DNA from: Lophius americanus
Taxonomy: Eukaryota; Chordata; Actinopteri; Lophiiformes; Lophiidae
NCBI GenBank assembly: GCA_037951165.1
Contig: JBBDHG010000534.1
Location: 49,873 to 113,872 of the forward strand
Direction: 5' to 3'
Length of the DNA stretch: 64,000 nt
Positions within the stretch are counted from its first letter, which is position 1, and every line of letters begins with the position of its first letter. The translations under genes were made by a program, and so were the position numbers. The notes beneath the pieces were generated by a model. That model saw nothing but the letters and a program-made list of their open reading frames with translations, was not told where the DNA came from and made no database searches. Shown in pieces: positions 1-13,088 of this stretch.

Positions 1-2520
1 AAACTAAAGAACATGTGATTTCAGCTAAAAAAATGAAAGTTAGTAAAAACCTTATTTTCCAGCAATTTTGAGCAAATCTGATTTAATCTAGCTTGAATCC
101 TGCTTCTAAGTGCTTTTGGAGCAAAATGACAGATGTTTGCAAAAACAGACTTACCTCAGAGAGACAAGGCCAAAATTACAAAGTTTATGATTTCAGCTAA
201 AAAAATGAAAGTTAGTATTAACGTTGTATTCCTTCATATTAAGACAAATCTTATTATATCTAGCTTGAAACCTGCTTCTAAGTGCTTTTGGAGCAAAATG
301 ACAGATGTTTGCCAAAATAGACTTACCTCAGAGAGACAAGGCCAAAATTACAAAGTTTATGGTTTCAACTAAAAAAATGAAAACTAGTATAAACCCTGTT
401 TGCATTCAATTTAAAGCAAATCTTATTGTATCTAGCTTGGAACCTGCTTCTAAGTGCTTTTGGAGCAAATTGACATATGTTTGCAAAAACAGACTTACCT
501 CAGAGAGATAAGGCCAAAATTACAAAGTTTATGATTTCAGCTAAAAAAATTAAAGTAGGTAATAACCTTGTATTCCTTCATATTGAAGCAAATCTTATTA
601 TATCTAGCTTGAAACCTGCTTCTAAGTGCTTTTGGGACAAATTGACACATGATTGCAAAAACAGACTTACCTCATAGAGACAAGGCCAAATGTACAAAGT
701 TTATGATTTCAGCTAAAAAAATGAAAGTTAGTAATAACGTTGTATTACTTCATATTAAAGCAAATCTTATTATATCTAGCTTGAAACCTGCTTCTAAGTG
801 CTTTTAGGGCAAATTGACAGTTGTTTGCAAAAATACTTACCTCAGAGAGACAACGCCAAAATTACAAAGTTTATGATTTCAGCTAAAAAAATTAAAGTTA
901 GTAAAAACCTTGTATTCCTTCATATTAAAGCAAATCTTATTATATCTAGCTTGAAACCTGCTTCTAAGTGCTTTTGGAGCAAATTGACAGTTGTTTGTAA
1001 AAACACTTACCTCAGAGAGACAAGGCCAATATTACAAAGTTTATGGTTTCAACTAAAAAAATGAAAGTTAGTTTAAACCCTTTTTGCATTCAATATAAAG
1101 CAAATCGTATTGTATCTAGCTTGAAACCTGCTTCTAAGTACTTTTGGAACAAATTGACACATGTTTGCAAAAACAGACTTACCTCAGAGAGATAAGGCCA
1201 AAAGTACAAAGTTTATGATTTCAGCTAAAAAAATGAAAGTTAGTAATAACGTTTTATTCCCTCATATTAAAGCAAATCTTATTATATCTAGCTTGAAACC
1301 TGCTTTTAAGTGCTTTTGGAGCAAATTGACACATGTTTGCAAAAACAGACTTACCTCAGAGAGATGAGGCCAAAATTACAAAGTTTATGATTTCAGCTAA
1401 AAAAATGAAAGTTAGTAATAACGTTGTATTCCTTCATATTAAAGCAAATCTTATTATACTTAGCTTGAAACCTGCTTCTAAGTGCTTTTGGAGCAAAATT
1501 ACCGATTTATGCAAAAATAGGCTTACCTCAGCGAGACAAAGCAAAAAATAAAGAACATGTGATTTCAGCTAAAAAAATGAAAGTTAGTAAAAACCTTATT
1601 TTCCTTCAATTTTGAGCAAATCTGATTTAATCTAGCTTGAATCCTGCTTCTAAGTGCTTTTGGAGCAAAATGACAGATGTTTGCAAAAACAGACTTACCT
1701 CAGAGAGACAAGGCCACAATTACAAAATTTATGATTTCAGCTAAAAAAATGAAAGTTAGTATTAACGTTGTATTCCTTCATATTAAGACAAATCTTATTA
1801 TATCTAGCTTGAAACCTGCTTCTAAGTGCTTTTGGAGCAAAATGACAGATGTTTGCCAAAATAGACTTACCTCATAGAGACAAGGCCAAAAGTACAAAGT
1901 TTATGATTTCAGCTAATAAAATGAAAGTTAGTAATAACGTTGTATTACTTCATATTAAAGCAAATCTTATTATATCTAGCTTGAAACCTGCTTCTAAGTG
2001 CTTTTGGAGCAAATTGACAGTTGTTTGTAAAAACACTTACCTCAGAGAGATAAGGCCAAAATTACAAAGTTTATGATTTCAGCTAAAAAAATTAAAGCTG
2101 GCAATAACCTTGTATTCCTTCATATTGAAGCAAATATTATTATATCTAGCTTGAAACCTGTTTCTAAGTGCTTTTGGAACAAATTGACACATTTTTGCAA
2201 AAACAGACTTACCTCATAGAGACAAGGCCAAAAGTACAAAGTTTGTGATTTCAGCTAATAAAATTAAAGTTAGTAATAACGTTGTATTCCTTCATATTAA
2301 AGCAAATCTTATTATACTTAGCTTGAAACCTGCTTCTAAGTGCTTTTGGAGCAAAATTACCGATATATGCAAAAATAGGCTTACCTCAGCGAGACAAAGC
2401 AAAAACTAAAGAACATGTGATTTCAGCTAAAAAAATGAAAGTTAGTAAAAACCTTATTTTCCTTCAATTTTGAGCAAATCTGATTTAATCTAGCTTGAAT
2501 CCTGCTTCTAAGTGCTTTTG

Positions 2521-4775
2521 GGAGCAAAATGACAGATGTTTGCAAAAACAGACTTACCTCAGAGAGACAAGGCAAAATTACAAAGTTTATGATTTCAGCT
2601 AAAAAAATGAAAGTTAGTATTACGTTGTATTCCTTCATATTAAGACAAATCTTATTATATCTAGCTTGAAACCTGCTTCTAAGTGCTTTTGGAGCAAAAT
2701 GACAGATGTTTGCCAAAATAGACCTTACCTCAGAGAGACAAGGCCAAAATTACAAAGTTTATGGTTTCAACTAAAAAAATGAAAACTAGTATAAACCCTG
2801 TTTGCATTCAATTTAAAGCAAATCTTATTGTATCTAGCTGGAACCTGCTTCTAAGTGCTTTTGGAGCAAATTGACATATGTTTGCAAAAACAGACTTACC
2901 TCAGAGAGATAAGGCCAAAATTACAAAGTTTATGATTTCAGCTAAAAAATTTAAAGTAGGTAATAACCTTGTATTCCTTCATATTGAAGCAAATCTTATT
3001 ATATCTAGCTTGAAACCTGCTTCTAAGTGCTTTTGGGACAAATTGACACATGATTGCAAAACAGACTTACCTCATAGAGACAAGGCCAAATGTACAAAGT
3101 TTATGATTTCAGCTAAAAAAATGAAAGTTAGTAATAACGTTGTATTACTTCATATTAAAGCAAATCTTATTATATCTAGCTTGAAACCTGCTTCTAAGTG
3201 CTTTTGGGGACAATTGACACATGATTGCAAAAACAGACTTACCTCATAGAGACAAGGCCAAATGTACAAAGTTTATGATTTCAGCTAAAAAAATGAAAGT
3301 TAGTAAAAACTTGTATTTCCTTCATAGTAAAGCAAATCTTATTATATCTACCTTGAAACCTGCTTCTAAGTGCTTTTGGAGCAAATTGACAGTTGTTTGT
3401 AGAAACACTTACCTCAGAGAGACAAGGCCAAAATTACAAGTTTATGGTTTCAACTAAAAAAAATGAAAGTTAGTATAAACCCTTTTTGCATTCAATTTAA
3501 AGCAAATCTTATTGTATCTAGCTTGAAACCTGCTTCTAAGTACTTTTGGAACAAATTGACACATGTTTGCAAAAACAGACTTACCTCAGAGAGATAAGCC
3601 AAAAGTACAAAGTTTATGATTTCAGCTAAAAAAATGAAAGTTAGTATAACGTTTTATTCCTTCATATTAAAGCAAATCTTATTATATCTAGCTTGAAACC
3701 TGCTTCTAAGTGCTTTTGGAGCAAAATGACAGATGTTTGCAAAACAGACTTACCTCAGAGAGACAAGGCCAAAATTACAAAGTTTATGATTTCAGCTAAA
3801 AAAATGAAAGTTAGTATTAACGTTGTATTCTTCATATTAAGACAAATCTTATTATATCTAGCTTGAAACCTGCTTCTAAGTGCTTTTGGAGCAAAATGGC
3901 ACATGTTTGCAAAAACAGACTTACCTCATAGAGACAAGGCCAAAAGTACAAAGTTTATGATTTCAGCTAAAAAAAATGAAAGTTAGTAATAACGTTGTAT
4001 TACTTCATATTAAAGCAAATCTTATTATATCTAGCTTGAAACATGCTTCTAAGTGCTTTTGGAGCAAAATGATAGATGTTTGCCAAAATAGACTTACCTC
4101 AAAGAGACAAGGTAAAAAATAAAGACCATGTGATTTCAGCTAAAAAAATTAAAGTTAGTAAAAAACCTTGTTTGCATTCAATTTAAAGCAAATCTTATTG
4201 TATCTAGCTTGAAACCTGCTTCTAACTGCTTTTGGAGCAAAATGACAGATGTTTGCAAAAACAGACTTACCTCAGAGAGACAAGGCCAAAATTACAAAGT
4301 TTATGATTTCAGCTAAAAAAATGAAAGTTAGTATTAACGTTGTATTCCTTCATATTAAGAAAAATCTTATTATATCTAGCTTGAAACCTGCTTCTAAGTG
4401 CTTTTGGAGCAAAATGACAGATGTTTGCCAAATAGACTTACCTCAGAGAGACAAGGCCAAAATTACAAAGTTTATGTTTCAACTAAAAAAATGAAAGCTA
4501 GTATAAACCCTGTTTGCATTCAATTTAAAGCAAATCTTATTGTATCTAGCTTGAAACCTGCTTCTAAGTGCTTTTGGAGCAAATTGACATATGTTTGCAA
4601 AAACAAACTTACCTCAGAGAGACGAGGCCAAAATTACAAAGTTTATGATTTCAGCTAAAAAAATTAAAGTTGGTAATAACCTTGTATTCCTTCATATTGA
4701 AGCAAATCTTATTATATCTAGCTTGAAACCTGCTTCTAAGTGCTTTTGGGGACAAATTGACACATGATTGCAAAA
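2521..4775. other. Cluster of single-base indels within the array, probable base-call errors
   Basis: This interval carries about 19 one-base insertions or deletions relative to neighbouring monomers, mostly in short runs. Examples: extra G at 2521, lost C near 2573, lost A near 2621, extra C near 2725, lost T near 2839, lost A near 3058, lost A near 3438, lost G near 3597, lost A near 3643 and 3741, lost C near 3829, lost A near 4431, lost G near 4476, extra G near 4749 and extra A near 4770. Elsewhere in the array such indels are rare. Long-read sequence that escaped polishing is the simplest explanation. Confidence 0.6.
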
Positions 4776-5064
4776 AACAGACTTACCTCATAGAGACAAG
4801 GCCAAATGTACAAAGTTTATGATTTCAGCTAAAAAAATGAAAGTTAGTAAAAACCTTGTATTCCTTCATAGTAAAGCAACTCTTATTATATCTACCTTGA
4901 AACCTGCTTCTAAGTGCTTTTGGAGCAAATTGACAGTTGTTTGTAGAAACACTTACCTCAGAGAGACAAGGCCAAAATTACAAAGTTTATGGTTTCAACT
5001 AAAAAAAATGAAAGTTAGTATAAACCCTTTTTGCATTCAATTTAAAGCAAATCTTATTGTATCT

Positions 5065-6728
5065 AGCTTGAAACCTGCTTCTAAGTACTTTTGGAACAAA
5101 TTGACACATGTTTGCAAAAACAGACTTACCTCAGAGAGATAAGGCCAAAAGTACAAAGTTTATGATTTCAGCTAAAAAAATGAAAGTTAGTAATAACGTT
5201 TTATTCCTTCATATTAAAGCAAATCTTATTATATCTAGCTTGAAACCTGCTTCTAAGTGCTTTTGGAGCAAAATGACAGATGTTTGCAAAAACAGACTTA
5301 CCTCAGAGAGACAAGGCCAAAATTACAAAGTTTATGATTTCAGCTAAAAAAATGAAAGTTAGTATTAACGTTGTATTCCTTCATATTAAGACAAATCTTA
5401 TTATATCTAGCTTGAAACCTGCTTCTAAGTGCTTTTGGAGCAAAATGGCACATGTTTGCAAAAACAGACTTACCTCATAGAGACAAGGCCAAAAGTACAA
5501 AGTTTATGATTTCAGCTAAAAAAAATGAAAGTTAGTAATAACGTTGTATTACTTCATATTAAAGCAAATCTTATTATATCTAGCTTGAAACATGCTTCTA
5601 AGTGCTTTTGGAGCAAAATGATAGATGTTTGCCAAAATAGACTTACCTCAAAGAGACAAGGCCAAAAATAAAGAGTATGTGATATCAGCTAAAAAAAATG
5701 AAAGTTAGTAATAACCTTTTATTCCTTCATATTAAAGCAAATCTTATTATATCTAGCTTGAAACCTGCTTCTAAGTGCTTTTGGAGCTAATTGACAGTTG
5801 TTTGTAAAAACACTTACCTCAGAGAGATAAGGCCAAAATTACAAAGTTTATGATTTCAGCTAAAAAAATTAAAGCTGGCAATAACCTTGTATTCCTTCAT
5901 ATTGAAGCAAATATTATTATATCTAGCTTGAAACCTGCTTCTAAGTACTTTTGGAACAAATTGACACATGTTTGCAAAAACAGACTTACCTCAGAGAGAT
6001 AAGGCCAAAAGTACAAAGTTTATGATTTCAGCTAAAAAAATGAAAGTTAGTAATAACGTTTTATTCCTTCATATTAAAGCAAATCTTATTATATCTAGCT
6101 TGAAACCTGCTTCTAAGTGCTTTTGGAGCAAAATGACAGATGTTTGCAAAAACAGACTTACCTCAGAGAGACAAGGCCAAAATTACAAAGTTTATGATTT
6201 CAGCTAAAAAAATGAAAGTTAGTATTAACGTTGTATTTCTTCATATTAAGACAAATCTTATTATATCTAGCTTGAAACCTGCTTCTAAGTGCTTTTGGAG
6301 CAAAATGGCACATGTTTGCAAAAACAGACTTACCTCATAGAGACAAGGCCAAAAGTACATAGTTTATGATTTCAGCTAAAAAAAAATGAAAGTTAGTAAT
6401 AACGTTGTATTACTTCATATTAAAGCAAATCTTATTATATCTAGCTTGAAACATGCTTCTAAGTGCTTTTGGAGCAAAATGATAGATGTTTGCCAAAATA
6501 GACTTACCTCAAAGAGACAAGGCCAAAAATAAAGAGTATGTGATATCAGCTAAAAAAAATGAAAGTTAGTAATAACCTTTTATTCCTTCATATTAAAGCA
6601 AATCTTATTATATCTAGCTTGAAACCTGCTTCTAAGTGCTTTTGGAGCTAATTGACAGTTGTTTGTAAAAACACTTACCTCAGAGAGATAAGGCCAAAAT
6701 TACAAAGTTTATGATTTCAGCTAAAAAA
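5065..6728 (+). repeat. Tandem duplication of an 860-bp (5-monomer) block
   Basis: About 5065-5924 recurs from 5925 to about 6728, offset 860 bp, with shared markers GATATCAGC, TTTTATTCC, CAAAATGGCAC and GGAGCTAATTGAC. The second copy ends where AAAGCTGGC is replaced by AAAGTTGGT. Confidence 0.7.
5124..5192 (-). other. Exemplar splice-signal cassette in a satellite monomer (minus strand)
   Basis: On the minus strand this monomer reads TACTAAC (5192-5186), then TTTCATTTTTTTAG ending at 5172. A 42-nt segment follows (5171-5130) ending CTCTGAG, then GTAAGTCTG. These match a branch point, pyrimidine tract with 3' splice site, a very short exon, and a near-ideal 5' splice site. The spacing to the next acceptor is about 130 nt, a workable fish intron length. 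The pattern recurs in nearly every monomer, and the 42-nt spacing is also kept in the divergent CAGCGAGAC subtype. No frame is open through the 42-nt segment, so no protein is implied. The match is direct; use by the spliceosome is untested inference. Confidence 0.35.
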
Positions 6729-9700
6729 ATTAAAGTTGGTAATAACCTTGTATTCCTTCATATCGAAGCAAATCTTATTATATCTAGCTTGAAACCTGCT
6801 TCTAAGTGCTTTTGGAACAAATTGACACATGTTTGCAAAAACAGACTTACCTCATAGAGACAAGGCCAAAAGTACAAAGTTTATGATTTCAGCTAATAAA
6901 ATGAAAGTTAGTAATAATGTTGTATTACTTCATATTAAAGCAAATCTTATTATATCTAGCTTGAAACCTGCTTCTAAGTGCTTTTGGAGCAAATTGACAG
7001 TTGTTTGTAAAAACACTTACCTCAGAGAGATAAGGCCAAAATTACAAAGTTTATGATTTCAGCTAAAAAAATTAAAGCTGGCAATAACCTTGTATTCCTT
7101 CATATTGAAGCAAATATTATTATATCTAGCTTGAAACCTGTTTCTAAGTGCTTTTGGAACAAATTGACACATTTTTGCAAAAACAGACTTACCTCATAGA
7201 GACAAGGCCAAAAGTACAAAGTTTATGATTTCAGCTAATAAAATGAAAGTTAGTAATAACGTTGTATTACTTCATATTAAAGCAAATCTTATTATATCTA
7301 GCTTGAAACCTGCTTCTAAGTGCTTTTGGAGCAAATTGACACATGTTTGCAAAATAGACTTACCTCAGAGAGACGAGGCCAAAATTACAAAGTTTATGAT
7401 TTCAGCTAAAAAAATGAAAGTTAGTAATAACGTTGTATTCCTTCATATTAAAGCAAATCTTATTATACTTAGCTTGAAACCTGCTTCTAAGTGCTTTTGG
7501 AGCAAAATTACCGATATATGCAAAAATAGGCTTACCTCAGCGAGACAAAGCAAAAAATAAAGAACATGTGATTTCAGCTAAAAAAATGAAAGTTAGTAAA
7601 AACCTTATTTTCCTTCAATTTTGAGCAAATCTTAATGTATCTAGCTTGAAACCTGCTTCTAAGTGCTTTTGGAGCAAATTGACATATGTTTGCAAAAACA
7701 GACTTACCTCAGAGAGACGAGGCCAAAATTACAAAGTTTATGATTTCAGCTAAAAAAATGAAAGTTAGTATTAACGTTGTATTCCTTCATATTAAGACAA
7801 ATCTTATTATATCTAGCTTGAAACCTGCTTCTAAGTGCTTTTGGAGCAAAATGACAGATGTTTGCCAAAATAGACTTACCTCAGAGAGACGAGGCCAAAA
7901 TTACAAAGTTTATGATTTCAGCTAAAAAAATTAAAGTTGGTAATAACCTTGTATTCCTTCATATTGAAGCAAATCGTATTATATCTAGCTTGAAACCTGC
8001 TTCTAAGTGCTTTTGGAGCAAATTGACAGTTGTTTGTAAAAAAACTTACCTCAGAGAGATAAGGCCAAAATTACAAAGTTTATGATTTCAGCTAAAAAAA
8101 TTAAAGTTGGTAATAACCTTGTATTGCTTCATATCGAAGCAAATCTTATTATATCTAGCTTGAAACCTGCTTCTAAGTGCTTTTGGAACAAATTGACACA
8201 TGTTTGCAAAAACAGACTTACCTCATAGAGACAAGGCCAAAAGTACAAAGTTTATGATTTCAGCTAATAAAATGAAAGTTAGTAATAATGTTGTATTACT
8301 TCATATTTAAGCAAATCTTATTATATCTAGCTTGAAACCTGCTTCTAAGTGCTTTTGGAGCAAATTGACAGTTGTTTGTAAAAACACTTACCTCAGAGAG
8401 ATAAGGCCAAAATTACAAAGTTTATGATTTCAGCTAAAAAAATTAAAGCTGGCAATAACCTTGTATTCCTTCATATTGAAGCAAATATTATTATATCTAG
8501 CTTGAAACCTGTTTCTAAGTGCTTTTGGAACAAATTGACACATTTTTGCAAAAACAGACTTACCTCATAGAGACAAGGCCAAAAGTACAAAGTTTATGAT
8601 TTCAGCTAATAAAATGAAAGTTAGTAATAACGTTGTATTACTTCATATTAAAGCAAATCTTATTATATCTAGCTTGAAACCTGCTTCTAAGTGCTTTTGG
8701 AGCAAATTGACACATGTTTGCAAAAACAGACTTACCTCAGAGAGACGAGGCCAAAATTACAAAGTTTATGATTTCAGCTAAAAAAATGAAAGTTAGTAAT
8801 AACGTTGTATTCCTTCATATTAAAGCAAATCTTCTTATACTTAGCTTGAAACCTGCTTCTAAGTGCTTTTGGAGCAAAATTACCGATATATGCAAAAATA
8901 GGCCTACCTCAGCGAGACAAAGCAAAAAATAAAGAACATGTGATTTCAGCTAAAAAAAATGAAAGTTAGTAAAAACCTTATTTTCCTTCAATTTTGAGCA
9001 AATCTTATTGTATCTAGCTTGAAACCTGCTTCTAAGTGCTTTTGGAGCAAATTGACAGATGTTTGCCAAAATAGACTTACCTCAGCGAGACAAGGCCAAA
9101 AAGTATGTGATTTCAGCTAAAAAAATGAAAGCTAGTGAAAACCTTATTTTCCTTAAATTTAAAGTAAATCTGATTATACCTAGCTTGAAACCTGGTTCTA
9201 AGTTCTTTTGGAGCAAAATGATACATGTTTGCAAAAACAGACTTACCTCATAGAGACAAGGCCAAAAGTACAAAGTTTATGATTTCAGCTAAAAAAAATG
9301 AAAGTTAGTAATAACGTTGTATTACTTCATATTAAAGCAAATCTTATTATATCTAGCTTGAAACCTGCTTCTAAGTGCTTTTGGACCAAAATGACAGATG
9401 TTTGCCAAAATAGACTTACCTCAAAGAGACAAGGCCAAAAATAAAGAGTATGTGATATCAGCTAAGAAAATGAAAGTTAATAATAACCTTGTATTCCTTC
9501 ATATTAAAGCAAATCGTATTATATCTAGCTTGAAACCTGCTTCTAAGTGCTTTTGGAGCAAATTGACAGTTGTTTGTAAAAACATTTACCTTAGAGAGAT
9601 AAGGCCAAAATTACAAAGTTTATGATTTCAGCTAAAAAACTTAAAGTTGGTAATAGCCTTGTATTCCTTCATATTAAAGCAAATCTTATTATATCTAGCT

Positions 9701-12700
9701 TGAAAGCTGCTTCTAAGTGCTTTTGGAGCAAAATTACCGATATTTGCAAAAATAGGCTTACCTTAGCGAGACAAGGCCAAAAATAAAGAGCATGTGATTT
9801 CAGCTAAAAAATGAAAGCTAGTGAAAACCTTATTTTCCTTCATATTAAAGCAAATCTTATTATATCTAGCTTGAAACCTGCTTCTAAGTGCTTTTGGAGC
9901 TAATTGACAGTTGTTTGTAAAAACACTTACCTCAGAGAGATAAGGCCAAAATTACAAAGTTTATGATTTCAGCTAAAAAAATTAAAGTTGGTAATAACCT
10001 TGTATTCCTTCATATCGAAGCAAATCTTATTATATCTAGCTTGAAACCTGCTTCTAAGTGCTTTTGGAACAAATTGACACATGTTTGCAAAAACAGACTT
10101 ACCTCATAGAGACAAGGCCAAAAGTACAAAGTTTATGATTTCAGCTAATAAAATGAAAGTTAGTAATAATGTTGTATTACTTCATATTAAAGCAAATCTT
10201 ATTATATCTAGCTTGAAACCTGCTTCTAAGTGCTTTTGGAGCAAATTGACAGTTGTTTGTAAAAACACTTACCTCAGAGAGATAAGGCCAAAATTACAAA
10301 GTTTATGATTTCAGCTAAAAAAATTAAAGCTGGCAATAACCTTGTATTCCTTCATATTGAAGCAAATATTATTATATCTAGCTTGAAACCTGTTTCTAAG
10401 TGCTTTTGGAACAAATTGACACATTTTTGCAAAAACAGACTTACCTCATAGAGACAAGGCCAAAAGTACAAAGTTTATGATTTCAGCTAATAAAATGAAA
10501 GTTAGTAATAACGTTGTATTACTTCATATTAAAGCAAATCTTATTATATCTAGCTTGAAACCTGCTTCTAAGTGCTTTTGGAGCAAATTGACACATGTTT
10601 GCAAAATAGACTTACCTCAGAGAGACGAGGCCAAAATTACAAAGTTTATGATTTCAGCTAAAAAAATGAAAGTTAGTAATAACGTTGTATTCCTTCATAT
10701 TAAAGCAAATCTTATTATACTTAGCTTGAAACCTGCTTCTAAGTGCTTTTGGAGCAAAATTACCGATATATGCAAAAATAGGCTTACCTCAGCGAGACAA
10801 AGCAAAAAATAAAGAACATGTGATTTCAGCTAAAAAAATGAAAGTTAGTAAAAACCTTATTTTCCTTCAATTTTGAGCAAATCTTAATGTATCTAGCTTG
10901 AAACCTGCTTCTAAGTGCTTTTGGAGCAAATTGACATATGTTTGCAAAAACAGACTTACCTCAGAGAGACGAGGCCAAAATTACAAAGTTTATGATTTCA
11001 GCTAAAAAAATGAAAGTTAGTATTAACGTTGTATTCCTTCATATTAAGACAAATCTTATTATATCTAGCTTGAAACCTGCTTCTAAGTGCTTTTGGAGCA
11101 AAATGACAGATGTTTGCCAAAATAGACTTACCTCAGAGAGACGAGGCCAAAATTACAAAGTTTATGATTTCAGCTAAAAAAATTAAAGTTGGTAATAACC
11201 TTGTATTCCTTCATATTGAAGCAAATCGTATTATATCTAGCTTGAAACCTGCTTCTAAGTGCTTTTGGAGCAAATTGACAGTTGTTTGTAAAAAAACTTA
11301 CCTCAGAGAGATAAGGCCAAAATTACAAAGTTTATGATTTCAGCTAAAAAAATTAAAGTTGGTAATAACCTTGTATTGCTTCATATCGAAGCAAATCTTA
11401 TTATATCTAGCTTGAAACCTGCTTCTAAGTGCTTTTGGAACAAATTGACACATGTTTGCAAAAACAGACTTACCTCATAGAGACAAGGCCAAAAGTACAA
11501 AGTTTATGATTTCAGCTAATAAAATGAAAGTTAGTAATAATGTTGTATTACTTCATATTTAAGCAAATCTTATTATATCTAGCTTGAAACCTGCTTCTAA
11601 GTGCTTTTGGAGCAAATTGACAGTTGTTTGTAAAAACACTTACCTCAGAGAGATAAGGCCAAAATTACAAAGTTTATGATTTCAGCTAAAAAAATTAAAG
11701 CTGGCAATAACCTTGTATTCCTTCATATTGAAGCAAATATTATTATATCTAGCTTGAAACCTGTTTCTAAGTGCTTTTGGAACAAATTGACACATTTTTG
11801 CAAAAACAGACTTACCTCATAGAGACAAGGCCAAAAGTACAAAGTTTATGATTTCAGCTAATAAAATGAAAGTTAGTAATAACGTTGTATTACTTCATAT
11901 TAAAGCAAATCTTATTATATCTAGCTTGAAACCTGCTTCTAAGTGCTTTTGGAGCAAATTGACACATGTTTGCAAAAACAGACTTACCTCAGAGAGACGA
12001 GGCCAAAATTACAAAGTTTATGATTTCAGCTAAAAAAATGAAAGTTAGTAATAACGTTGTATTCCTTCATATTAAAGCAAATCTTCTTATACTTAGCTTG
12101 AAACCTGCTTCTAAGTGCTTTTGGAGCAAAATTACCGATATATGCAAAAATAGGCCTACCTCAGCGAGACAAAGCAAAAAATAAAGAACATGTGATTTCA
12201 GCTAAAAAAAATGAAAGTTAGTAAAAACCTTATTTTCCTTCAATTTTGAGCAAATCTTATTGTATCTAGCTTGAAACCTGCTTCTAAGTGCTTTTGGAGC
12301 AAATTGACAGATGTTTGCCAAAATAGACTTACCTCAGCGAGACAAGGCCAAAAAGTATGTGATTTCAGCTAAAAAAATGAAAGCTAGTGAAAACCTTATT
12401 TTCCTTAAATTTAAAGTAAATCTGATTATACCTAGCTTGAAACCTGGTTCTAAGTTCTTTTGGAGCAAAATGATACATGTTTGCAAAAACAGACTTACCT
12501 CATAGAGACAAGGCCAAAAGTACAAAGTTTATGATTTCAGCTAAAAAAAATGAAAGTTAGTAATAACGTTGTATTACTTCATATTAAAGCAAATCTTATT
12601 ATATCTAGCTTGAAACCTGCTTCTAAGTGCTTTTGGACCAAAATGACAGATGTTTGCCAAAATAGACTTACCTCAAAGAGACAAGGCCAAAAATAAAGAG

Positions 12701-13088
12701 TATGTGATATCAGCTAAGAAAATGAAAGTTAATAATAACCTTGTATTCCTTCATATTAAAGCAAATCGTATTATATCTAGCTTGAAACCTGCTTCTAAGT
12801 GCTTTTGGAGCAAATTGACAGTTGTTTGTAAAAACATTTACCTTAGAGAGATAAGGCCAAAATTACAAAGTTTATGATTTCAGCTAAAAAACTTAAAGTT
12901 GGTAATAGCCTTGTATTCCTTCATATTAAAGCAAATCTTATTATATCTAGCTTGAAAGCTGCTTCTAAGTGCTTTTGGAGCAAAATTACCGATATTTGCA
13001 AAAATAGGCTTACCTTAGCGAGACAAGGCCAAAAATAAAGAGCATGTGATTTCAGCTAAAAAATGAAAGCTAGTGAAAACCTTATTTT
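6585..13088 (+). repeat. Tandem duplication of a 3252-bp (19-monomer) block
   Basis: Approximately 6585-9836 is repeated as 9837-13088 at a constant offset of 3252 bp. I saw no difference at the sites I compared, including private variants such as TATCGAAGC, TTCATATTTAAGC, AGGCCTACCTCAGCG and GGACCAAAATG. The junction falls near 9836, where the flanking monomer type switches within a shared CCTTCAT stretch. This is the largest block duplication in the window and indicates a recent unequal exchange. Confidence 0.85.

Noticed and set aside
133..372. Recurring open frames of 60-125 codons (MFAKTDLPQRDKAKITKF-like) once per monomer on the plus strand
   Set aside because: They follow the 172-bp satellite period, overlap each other in shifted frames, end wherever the next monomer brings a stop, and vary with indels. 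No conserved single frame spans the array, so they are not genes.
2423..2716. 97-codon minus-strand open frame in the satellite
   Set aside because: It exists only because of the one-base indels in the noisy interval; clean copies of the same block do not keep it.
5130..5171. Coding potential of the 42-nt segment between the splice-like signals
   Set aside because: All three minus-strand frames meet a stop (TAA or TGA) within one or two repeats, so a spliced tandem product would not encode a long protein.
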